NCBI GenBank assembly: GCA_021648045.1
Contig: JAKITM010000129.1
Coordinates: 1 to 5,672 of the forward strand
DNA: 5,672 nt
DNA from: Lysobacterales bacterium
GTDB taxonomy: Bacteria > Pseudomonadota > Gammaproteobacteria > Xanthomonadales > SZUA-36
Reading direction: 5' to 3'
Shown here one piece after another: positions 1-5,530 of the stretch. Under the pieces are notes generated by a model. That model worked only from the letters and a program-made list of their open reading frames with translations, ran no database searches and was not told the DNA's origin. The stretch's first letter is position 1; every line of letters begins with the position of its first letter. The position numbers and the translations under genes were made by a program.

Positions 1-866
1 AAGTGATAGTGTTTGATAATAATTCCGCCGATGGCAGGCTGGCTTCATTCCAAGCCGAGTTTCCCACTATACATTGGATCGAAAACACGGTTAATGCGGG
101 CTTTAGTGCTGCAAATGATCTTGGTGTTGCGGCCACACAGGCATCACGATTAATCTTCTTGAACCCGGATACAGAGTTACCGCCAGGTTCTTTGGCGCAG
201 TGGATTAACGCATTCAAGCAATTACCACAGCCGGCAATTGCCGGTTGCCCACAGGTTAATTTGAATGGTCAACCCTCCAAAGTATTTGACTTGTTCCCAG
301 GGCCGTTTGATGCGCTTGGATTTGTACGCTCATTGCGTCGAAAGAAGTTGATAGATCGATTTTCAACTGGCTCTCGCGTTGTTGATTGGGTAACTGGGTC
401 GGCAGTTATTATAGATCGCTCTACCTTGGGTCAGCTAGGTGGCTGGGGGAATATTTATTGGATGTACTCAGAGGATGTAGATCTTTGTAAGCGCGCTCAG
501 GAACATGGCATCGGTGTGTATGTCACCGATACGATGCCAATTGTGCATGCCCATGGTGGCGCAACGCGCCGCAACCCCCGTATCACCGCGATTACTAAAA
601 GCGAGGTGGTGCGTTCTAAGCACATTTATGCTCAGCGTTGGTTTCTAGGTTCGTCACGCTTGATTTGCCATTTCCTGTTGGCATTTAGAGCCTTGTTTAA
701 GGCCACACTTGGTAGCTTGCTTGATTTGCTGCTTTTGCACATGCACACAAGTCTGCAAGCGCAGCCGTATCTGTTGCTTGAATTGCTTAGCTTGTATGCT
801 CGGCGTATTGTGTATAGAACTTGGTCTTCACCAAGGTCTGCACCAAGCTCTGCACAGGCCCCCTAA
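1..866 (+). CDS. Family 2 glycosyltransferase, 3' part (start lies before the window)
   Basis: This enzyme probably transfers a sugar from a nucleotide sugar to a glycan or lipid acceptor at the cytoplasmic face of the membrane. It is readable from base 3 as 287 residues to a TAA at 864-866; the first residues (VIVFDNNSADG) are already the first core strand of a GT-A fold, so about 10-40 N-terminal residues are missing. Fragment positions: nucleotide-binding Asp in FDNNSADG (1-11 region), NAGFSAANDLG (31-41), the metal-binding NPDT (54-57), DWVTGSA (128-134) and SEDVDLC (156-162), whose acidic pair fits the catalytic base. These motifs are typical of rhamnosyltransferase-like (WbbL-type) GT2 enzymes. 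A hydrophobic stretch near residues 222-248 may contact the membrane. Donor and acceptor cannot be told from the sequence. It is probably the last gene of a surface-polysaccharide cluster, since a terminator follows directly. Family assignment is confident; substrate is not. Confidence 0.9.
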   Translation, partial: VIVFDNNSADGRLASFQAEFPTIHWIENTVNAGFSAANDLGVAATQASRLIFLNPDTELPPGSLAQWINAFKQLPQPAIAGCPQVNLNGQPSKVFDLFPGPFDALGFVRSLRRKKLIDRFSTGSRVVDWVTGSAVIIDRSTLGQLGGWGNIYWMYSEDVDLCKRAQEHGIGVYVTDTMPIVHAHGGATRRNPRITAITKSEVVRSKHIYAQRWFLGSSRLICHFLLAFRALFKATLGSLLDLLLLHMHTSLQAQPYLLLELLSLYARRIVYRTWSSPRSAPSSAQAP

Positions 867-884
867 TATGGGAGCCTACTTTTT
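856..884 (+). terminator. Intrinsic terminator overlapping the glycosyltransferase stop codon
   Basis: AGGC (856-859) pairs with GCCT (874-877) and CCC (861-863) with GGG (870-872), with one C/A mismatch between the two stems. The loop is TAATAT (864-869) and contains the stop codon TAA. A run of five T follows at 880-884. The stem is moderate, so it may leak, but it separates the glycosyltransferase from dnaJ. Confidence 0.6.
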
Positions 885-1041
885 GTTGCGAAGATAGATT
901 TAGTTCTTGCACCTTAATATTCCTGCTCTCGACCTTGTGTGCAAAGCTTGCCCAATATGAAATGAGCATCAAATAGCTAAATTGTTCATAATCACATAAT
1001 AATTAGAAAACACTACCAGTGATTAATTCTGCTGTTCTCCG

Positions 1042-1070
1042 GTTGAAAAACCCGGCAATCTACCCAATAT
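1042..1070 (+). promoter_or_regulatory. Candidate heat-shock (sigma-32/RpoH) promoter for dnaJ
   Basis: GTTGAAA at 1042-1048 matches 6 of 7 of the -35 consensus CTTGAAA. After 14 bases, CCCAATAT at 1063-1070 matches CCCCATNT at all but one specified base. Spacing is as expected for RpoH promoters, and transcription would start near 1077-1080, about 30 bases before the dnaJ ATG. A sigma-70 reading also exists: TTGAAA (1043-1048), 17 bases, then AATATT (1066-1071), only 4 of 6. dnaJ being a classic RpoH target favours the heat-shock reading. A short GGTT-GAAA-AACC hairpin (1041-1052) overlaps the -35 element and is probably incidental. Nothing else was recognised in the gap 885-1041. Confidence 0.5.
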
Positions 1071-1107
1071 TCAGGACAAATAGAGCCTTTAAAACGAAAT
1101 AGATTAT

Positions 1108-2226
1108 ATGAGCAAGCGCGATTACTACGAAATTCTCAGTGTTAGCAAGACAGCTACCGAATCAGAACTAAAAATCTCCTACCGCCGGTTGGCGATGAAA
1201 CTGCATCCGGACAGAAATCCTGATGATGACAGTGCGCAGGATAAATTCAAGGAGTGTAAGGAAGCCTATGAGGTGCTCAAAGACCCACAAAAACGCGCAG
1301 CCTATGACCAGTACGGTCATGCCGGTGTAGGTCAGGGGGCAGGGCCCGGTGGTTTCCACGGCGATGTAGGTGATGTTTTTGGTGATATTTTCGGCGACAT
1401 ATTCGGTGGTGGCCGCGGCCGTGGTAGACCCCAACAGCAACGCGGAGCAGATCTGCGCTATCCCATCGAATTGGATCTGGAAGAAGCGGTTAGCGGGGTG
1501 GAGCGGGAAATTAAAATCCCAACCCTGGCAGAATGTGATCCCTGCAACGGCAGTGGCTCGCAGGATGGCAAGCGCGAAACTTGTACAACTTGTAATGGCG
1601 CCGGCCAGGTACGCATGCAGCAGGGAATATTTTCCATGCAGCAAACCTGCCCCAGCTGTCAGGGTCAGGGCTCCCAAGTTAGTAATCCTTGCCCTAAGTG
1701 TCACGGCCAGGGCAGGCTGCGGGAAAGTCGCACCTTATCTGTGAAAATTCCACCGGGTGTGGATAACGGTGATCGGATTCGCCTTAGTGGTGAAGGCGAG
1801 GCGGGTGCGAATAGCGCACCCAGCGGCGACCTATATGTGGAAGTGCATGTAAAAACCCACTCCATTTTTGAACGCGATGGCGATGATCTTTATTGCGAAG
1901 CACCGATAGATTTCGCCATGGCCAGCCTTGGTGGCGAACTTGAAGTGCCCACACTCGATGGCCAGGTTAAGTTAAAAATACCGGGCGGTACCCAGAGCGG
2001 AAAAATGTTCCGCATGCGTGGTAAAGGCGTGAAATCGGTACGCAGCCAGCGTCATGGTGACTTAATGTGCCGGGTGCGTTTGGAAACACCGGTCAACTTA
2101 AACAAAAAGCAAAAGGCGGCACTGCGTGATTTTCAGGAAAGTCTGGGCGAACATAAACACCATTATCCTGATGGCAATAGCTGGGTGGATGGATTGAAAT
2201 CATTTTTCAGTCGTGCCAAATCCTGA
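1108..2226 (+). CDS. dnaJ: Chaperone protein DnaJ (Hsp40), complete
   Basis: DnaJ is the cytoplasmic co-chaperone that delivers unfolded proteins to DnaK and stimulates its ATPase; GrpE completes the cycle. The protein has 372 residues (E. coli: 376). Domains in order: J domain about 4-70 with the essential HPD at 33-35; Gly/Phe-rich linker about 71-106 with repeated FGDIFG; four CxxCxGxG zinc motifs starting at C143, C159, C181 and C195, all eight cysteines present; then the substrate-binding C-terminal domains with the conserved GDLYVEV and FRMRGKGVKSV segments, ending in the usual SFF-type tail. The start is fixed by the canonical MSKRDYYEIL, although no clear Shine-Dalgarno site precedes it. 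dnaK is not directly upstream as in many relatives; a glycosyltransferase is. dapB follows after 54 bases with no visible terminator, so the two may share a transcript. Confidence 0.98.
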   Translation: MSKRDYYEILSVSKTATESELKISYRRLAMKLHPDRNPDDDSAQDKFKECKEAYEVLKDPQKRAAYDQYGHAGVGQGAGPGGFHGDVGDVFGDIFGDIFGGGRGRGRPQQQRGADLRYPIELDLEEAVSGVEREIKIPTLAECDPCNGSGSQDGKRETCTTCNGAGQVRMQQGIFSMQQTCPSCQGQGSQVSNPCPKCHGQGRLRESRTLSVKIPPGVDNGDRIRLSGEGEAGANSAPSGDLYVEVHVKTHSIFERDGDDLYCEAPIDFAMASLGGELEVPTLDGQVKLKIPGGTQSGKMFRMRGKGVKSVRSQRHGDLMCRVRLETPVNLNKKQKAALRDFQESLGEHKHHYPDGNSWVDGLKSFFSRAKS

Positions 2227-2269
2227 TACAGTAGTTGGTATGAATGCCAGCATAAATTTTGGCCTAACC

Positions 2270-2283
2270 GGAGAAATGTATTG
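2270..2283 (+). promoter_or_regulatory. Ribosome binding site and TTG start of dapB
   Basis: GGAG at 2270-2273 lies seven bases before the TTG at 2281. The next in-frame ATG (2290, codon 4) would be 16 bases from it, too far for normal initiation. This favours TTG as the start. The out-of-frame ATG at 2276 opens only a two-codon frame (ATG TAT TGA) that ends across the TTG. Confidence 0.6.
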
Positions 2284-3024
2284 AATAATATGCGGGTAAT
2301 TATTCACGGTTCCGGCGGACGCATGGGTCAAGCCATTAGCCAGCTTTGTGGGCAGAGCCAGGATATGGAAGTAGTTGCAGGAATAAGCCGGCAAAGCGCT
2401 GAGCAACTGGCCACCCTGGAGCCTGCCGATGTACTGATAGATTTCTCTCAACCTGAGGGTTTGCAGCAGGCATTGGATTGGTGCTTGCAGACTAAAACAG
2501 CACTGCTTAGCGGTACCACAGGTATCGATGAAGGTTTGATGGCCGCCCTGCGCAGTGCTGGCAAAATCATTCCTGTTTTCTGGGCTCCAAATACCAGTAT
2601 TGGTGTTAATTTGGCTGCCCAACTGGTGGCGACAGCTGCTCATAGCCTGGGCATGGCAGCGGATGTCGAAATTATTGAAGCCCACCACCGTTATAAAAAA
2701 GATGCGCCCTCCGGCACTGCCTTACAGCTTGCAGAAATCGTAGCCAGCGCTCGCGGGCAGGATATTAACGCGGTTGTGAAAAGCGGACGAAAAGGCGATT
2801 GCGGGGTGCGGCCCGATGGTGAAATTGGCATTTCATCGATTCGCGCCGGTGATATTGTCGGTGACCACACGGTTTTATTTCAACTTCCTGGAGAAGTTCT
2901 GGAAATTACTCATCGCGCCACCGACCGTAACAGTTTTGCTCGCGGTGCGCTTGAAGCCGCCCGCTGGTTAAATAACCAGAGTGCGGGCTTTTACGATATG
3001 CGGGATTTGTTGGGTAATCTTTAA
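2281..3024 (+). CDS. dapB: 4-hydroxy-tetrahydrodipicolinate reductase, compact form
   Basis: DapB reduces the DapA product to tetrahydrodipicolinate with NAD(P)H, a cytoplasmic step toward diaminopimelate and lysine. The 247 residues show the dinucleotide-binding loop GSGGRMG (10-16), VLIDFSQPEG (51-60), GTTG (78-81), the active-site region WAPNTSIGVN (101-110) and the family signature IIEAHHRYKKDAPSGTA (131-147). H135 and K139 correspond to the catalytic His and Lys, and GTA (145-147) to substrate-binding residues. The conserved RAGDIVGDHT and EITHRATDRNSFARGA segments, and a C-terminal DMRDLL, are present. The protein is about 25 residues shorter than E. coli DapB (273). The gap falls between residues 35 and 50, where the GSD-containing stretch after the second strand is missing. 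The reading frame is clean, so this looks like a natural compact form, as in some other bacteria, not damage. Start choice is TTG; ATG at 2290 would give 244 residues. Confidence 0.96.
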   Translation: MNNMRVIIHGSGGRMGQAISQLCGQSQDMEVVAGISRQSAEQLATLEPADVLIDFSQPEGLQQALDWCLQTKTALLSGTTGIDEGLMAALRSAGKIIPVFWAPNTSIGVNLAAQLVATAAHSLGMAADVEIIEAHHRYKKDAPSGTALQLAEIVASARGQDINAVVKSGRKGDCGVRPDGEIGISSIRAGDIVGDHTVLFQLPGEVLEITHRATDRNSFARGALEAARWLNNQSAGFYDMRDLLGNL

Positions 3025-3028
3025 AATA

Positions 3029-3125
3029 CCTCCGTCATTGCGTGGTCGTTACGCACATTCATGTGCTCTCACGGCATTCGTGCATCCTTGCACATCAAAG
3101 CCGAATAGGCTTATCCGGAATTCAG
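3029..3125 (+). repeat. Hairpin-rich intergenic element, possibly a dispersed repeat
   Basis: Just after dapB lie four small hairpins in a row: GCGT/ACGC (3040-3043 with 3051-3054), GCACAT/ATGTGC (3053-3058 with 3061-3066, two-base loop), GTGCA/TGCAC (3080-3084 with 3089-3093) and AAGCC/GGCTT (3098-3102 with 3108-3112). GCACAT recurs at 3090-3095. The edges, CCGTCATTGCG and CCGGAATTCAG, resemble the ends of REP-like elements common in gammaproteobacterial intergenic DNA. No T-run follows, so it is not a standard terminator, though it could protect the dapB transcript 3' end. Only one copy is visible in the window, so the repeat status is inferred. Confidence 0.4.
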
Positions 3126-3189
3126 TCTGTTTATAGCCTTAAAATGAGCAGCTAATCCCCAGCCTTGGTATACATACAAGAGGAATAAT

Positions 3190-3231
3190 TTGACATAAAT
3201 CAAATGATTTCAGTTTGAAACAGTGTATGCT
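3190..3231 (+). promoter_or_regulatory. Candidate ANR/FNR (CRP-family) activated promoter of the exported-protein gene
   Basis: TTGAC-ATAA-ATCAA at 3190-3203 matches the FNR/ANR consensus TTGAT-N4-ATCAA at 9 of 10 bases. Exactly 22 bases later is TATGCT (3226-3231), a 4-of-6 match to the -10 hexamer. This places the site centre at -41.5 relative to a start at about 3238, the standard class II activator position. No -35-like hexamer sits 17 bases before the -10 box, as expected of an activator-dependent promoter. The 5' leader would be only about 17 bases. It implies expression under low oxygen. A related CRP/DNR-type protein could be the true regulator. Confidence 0.55.
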
Positions 3232-3254
3232 GGTAATTCAATTCGGAGGTGTAT

Positions 3255-4181
3255 ATGAAAACCATCTGCAAATTATTCCAATTAACCGCTTTATTGGTGT
3301 TACCAACCATTGCGCTAGCCTTAACACCGCAACCACCAACCGATGGCCCGGTAGTTCCTTGCGTTGGTTGTGAGAGCCTGACCGCTGCCCCATACCCTGA
3401 ATCTGGGCTATGGTCTAATCCTGAGAAATCACCGGGTTCTGGTTTGAACTTCGAAATTCAAAATGGCACACTCGCAGGCTACCTCTACAGTTACACGGAT
3501 GAAGGCAAACCGGAATGGTTAATTGTTAGTGGTCAGTTAGTGCGTTCGGAAACCGAAGGAGTTACCTGGGAGCTTGATACCCGTATGACTCGGGTCGAAG
3601 GTGGCAGTAATTACAATGATCAACAATTTATTCCACCCGATCAGATTACCAGCGATAAGCGAATCCTGCTGGAGTTTAAGCAGCGGAATTATCTACATAT
3701 AAAAATCTATACAGATAACCTTGGGCTTCTGTTTGATGAGTATTTTGTGCCTTTCACTTATGGCTCGGTAGGCAAAGCCTATTTCGATCAACAAACGCCC
3801 TATATATTCCCTGAATTTGGAGCAAATAGCGGTGGTTCGCTGTTTATTGTTACTGTACGGCCATCAGCTGGCGCAGAAGACAAGCTCCTGAGGTCGCAAT
3901 ATGTCTCTGTATTGACTGATACTACCGGGACAGCTGAAAGTACAGTTTTGACTTATTCGCTGCAAGCCTATGAGCCAAATGGCCCGATTGCGTCTCCTAC
4001 ACCACTACCCTGGGGTAAAATGATTTGTGAAATTGATCTGGAATCTGCCAGCCCGGGTTGCAAGATCGAGGCTGAAGGGATCACATACCAAATGCCAATA
4101 GGCAACCTCAGTGACTCGCGCTTTTTCGCTGAAGCTGAAGACGGCTCTATTATCGAAGGCTTCAGGTTTGATTATGATTAA
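3255..4181 (+). CDS. Exported protein of unknown function
   Basis: I do not recognise a named family. The 308-residue protein opens with a Sec signal peptide: basic MKTICK, a hydrophobic core, and a likely type I cleavage after ALA at residue 22; there is no lipobox cysteine. The mature part has four cysteines, CVGC (36-39) and C258/C269, which could form disulfides in the periplasm or outside. Residues 51-93, starting GLWSNPEKSPGSGLNFEIQ and ending in DEGKPEWLIVSG, resemble a motif recurring in secreted proteobacterial proteins of unknown role (GLWxNPxxxGxGxxxEvQxxxL...YxxxGxPxWL). The rest looks beta-rich. ATG 3255 is preferred because GGAGG (3245-3249) ends five bases before it; GTG 3249, two codons upstream in frame, lies inside that site. 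It sits between dapB and carA, genes often adjacent in relatives, which suggests an insertion of a single gene with its own promoter. Confidence 0.85.
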   Translation: MKTICKLFQLTALLVLPTIALALTPQPPTDGPVVPCVGCESLTAAPYPESGLWSNPEKSPGSGLNFEIQNGTLAGYLYSYTDEGKPEWLIVSGQLVRSETEGVTWELDTRMTRVEGGSNYNDQQFIPPDQITSDKRILLEFKQRNYLHIKIYTDNLGLLFDEYFVPFTYGSVGKAYFDQQTPYIFPEFGANSGGSLFIVTVRPSAGAEDKLLRSQYVSVLTDTTGTAESTVLTYSLQAYEPNGPIASPTPLPWGKMICEIDLESASPGCKIEAEGITYQMPIGNLSDSRFFAEAEDGSIIEGFRFDYD

Positions 4182-4209
4182 GATTTCGCTAAAAACTCAC
4201 CGTTTCTGT

Positions 4210-4238
4210 TAGACACAAAGCCATTCATCAAGTAAAAT
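4210..4238 (+). promoter_or_regulatory. Sigma-70-type promoter for the carAB leader
   Basis: TAGACA (4210-4215; 5 of 6 to TTGACA), a 17-base spacer, then TAAAAT (4233-4238; 5 of 6 to TATAAT). Transcription would start near 4244-4246, about 145 bases before carA. A 7-base inverted repeat, AAGCCAT (4218-4224) and ATGGCTT (4242-4248), lies across the spacer and start site and could be an operator, but no known regulator consensus was recognised. Confidence 0.55.
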
Positions 4239-4262
4239 CTTATGGCTTGGAAGAGTGGCTTT

Positions 4263-4314
4263 AGGGTCTTTTCCTAAAAGTCGCACAGCTAAGAATCTAA
4301 GCGGGATTGACCCT
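4263..4314 (+). promoter_or_regulatory. Possible antiterminator in the carA leader
   Basis: AGGGTC (4263-4268) can pair with GACCCT (4309-4314), and TTCC (4271-4274) with GGGA (4303-4306), one pair being a U-G wobble. This uses the same 5' arm as the terminator at 4302-4342, so the two folds exclude each other. A third fold, TTTAGG (4260-4265) with CCTAAA (4273-4278), would sequester the upstream copy. The pairings are read directly; the regulatory role is inferred. Confidence 0.35.
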
Positions 4315-4342
4315 CATTAATACAGGGTCTGTCCCGTTTTTT
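4302..4342 (+). terminator. Strong intrinsic terminator in the carA leader (attenuator candidate)
   Basis: CGGGA (4302-4306) pairs with TCCCG (4332-4336) and GACCCT (4309-4314) with AGGGTC (4324-4329). The stems are separated by a small TT/TG internal loop and capped by a nine-base loop. Six T follow at 4337-4342. It lies downstream of the candidate carA promoter and 47 bases before the carA start. It could simply end the upstream gene, 120 bases after its stop, but the promoter position and the competing pairing at 4263-4274 suggest it controls read-through into carAB. Confidence 0.85.
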
Positions 4343-4389
4343 GTATCTGCAGTTTGAAAATGTGGCTGATTGAATATGGGTGGAATTAG

Positions 4390-5529
4390 GTGAGTATTAA
4401 TGCAGCAGTAAAACCCGCGGTGCTGGTGCTCGCGGATGGAACTATTTTTCATGGGCAATCTATCGGTGCTGAAGGTCTGAGTGTTGGCGAGGTGGTTTTT
4501 AATACCGCCATGAGTGGCTATCAGGAAATTCTTACCGATCCTTCTTATGCCAGTCAAATTGTCACCCTAACTTACCCGCATATCGGTAATGCCGGCACTA
4601 ACAGTGTTGATGCTGAAGCCGAGACCAGTTTTGTTTCCGGATTGGTAATTCGCGACTTACCGCTATTGGCCAGCAACTGGCGTTCAGAGCAAAATCTGGG
4701 TGATTGGCTAAAAGAAAGGGACATCGTTGCAATCGCCGATATTGATACCCGCAAACTAACCCGAATATTGCGCGAAAAGGGCGCACAAAACGGCTGTTTG
4801 ATGGCGGGCAATATCAATATTGCCCAGGCCGAAGCGGCACTTAGGGATTTCCCCGGTCTTAAAGGTTTAGATCTGGCCAAAGAAGTTAGCGACAGCAGCG
4901 GCTATGAATGGACCGAAGGCAGTTGGGAACTGGATGAACGGCGCTGGAATACAAGCACTGAAAAATTCCATGTAGTTGCCTACGACTTCGGAATTAAACG
5001 CAATATTTTACGAATGCTGGTTGATCGCGGCTGCCGGGTTACCGTTGTGCCGGCAGAAACACCCGCAGAAGAAGTGCTTGAATTGGAGCCAGATGGCGTT
5101 TTTCTTTCCAATGGCCCCGGTGATCCCGAGCCCTGCGATTATGCTATCTATGCAATCCAGCAAATTCTAGAAACTAATACTCCCATCTTCGGCATTTGTC
5201 TTGGGCACCAGTTACTGGGGCTTGCCAGTGGTGCTGAGAGCATGAAAATGAAATTCGGCCACCACGGAGCTAATCACCCGGTACAAGATTTGCTCACCAA
5301 TGTGGTCATGATTACCAGTCAAAATCACGGCTTTGCCCTCGATGAAGCTAGCTTGCCAGACACCCTTGTCGCCACCCATCGGTCCTTGTTTGACGGTTCT
5401 TTGCAAGGCGTACGGCGTATCGATAAACCGGCCTTTAGTTTTCAGGGGCATCCTGAGGCCAGCCCCGGGCCGCATGATGTTGCGCCCTTGTTCGATCAAT
5501 TTATCGCACTGATGAAGGAAGACTGCTGA
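4390..5529 (+). CDS. carA: Carbamoyl-phosphate synthase small (glutaminase) subunit
   Basis: CarA hydrolyses glutamine and passes ammonia through a tunnel to CarB, which makes carbamoyl phosphate for arginine and pyrimidine synthesis in the cytoplasm. The 379 residues (E. coli: 382) comprise the N-terminal small-chain domain (about 9-140, with VGEVVFNTAMSGYQEILTDP and TYPHIGN) and a class I glutamine amidotransferase domain (about 193-375). NGPGDP (241-246) forms the oxyanion strand. The nucleophile is C270 in GICLGHQ, and H354 and E356 in FQGHPEASPGPHD complete the triad, so the enzyme should be active. The start is GTG: an in-frame TAG (4387-4389) abuts it, and the next usable in-frame start comes ten codons later. 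A weak GTGGA (4380-4384) is the ribosome site. carB begins one base after the stop, so the pair is surely co-transcribed and probably translationally coupled. Confidence 0.98.
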   Translation: MSINAAVKPAVLVLADGTIFHGQSIGAEGLSVGEVVFNTAMSGYQEILTDPSYASQIVTLTYPHIGNAGTNSVDAEAETSFVSGLVIRDLPLLASNWRSEQNLGDWLKERDIVAIADIDTRKLTRILREKGAQNGCLMAGNINIAQAEAALRDFPGLKGLDLAKEVSDSSGYEWTEGSWELDERRWNTSTEKFHVVAYDFGIKRNILRMLVDRGCRVTVVPAETPAEEVLELEPDGVFLSNGPGDPEPCDYAIYAIQQILETNTPIFGICLGHQLLGLASGAESMKMKFGHHGANHPVQDLLTNVVMITSQNHGFALDEASLPDTLVATHRSLFDGSLQGVRRIDKPAFSFQGHPEASPGPHDVAPLFDQFIALMKEDC

Positions 5530-5530
5530 G

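Noticed and set aside
951..958. Second CCCAATAT as another RpoH -10 box
   Set aside because: No TTGAA-like element at the required distance upstream.
1168..1704. Long open frame antisense to dnaJ (178 codons)
   Set aside because: Composition reflects the dnaJ codons on the other strand; no ribosome site or recognisable protein.
2200..2688. Open frame antisense to dapB (162 codons)
   Set aside because: Overlaps a well-supported gene, and its product resembles no family I know.
3190..3195. TTGACA as a sigma-70 -35 box
   Set aside because: No acceptable -10 hexamer lies 16-18 bases downstream; the bases fit better as the left half of an ANR/FNR site.
4218..4248. AAGCCAT/ATGGCTT inverted repeat as terminator of the exported-protein gene
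   Set aside because: 17-base loop and no T-run after it; more likely incidental or an operator.
4242..4277. ATG 4242 leader frame of 11 codons (MAWKSGFRVFS)
   Set aside because: It starts at or before the predicted transcription start (4244-4246) and has no ribosome site.
4279..4292. AGTCGC as part of a Pseudomonas-type ArgR site
   Set aside because: Only the first half resembles the consensus as I recall it; the second half does not match.
4354..4380. TTGAAA with TATGGG as a carA promoter below the terminator
   Set aside because: 15-base spacing and a 3-of-6 -10 box; it would give an almost leaderless GTG transcript. Kept only as an alternative.
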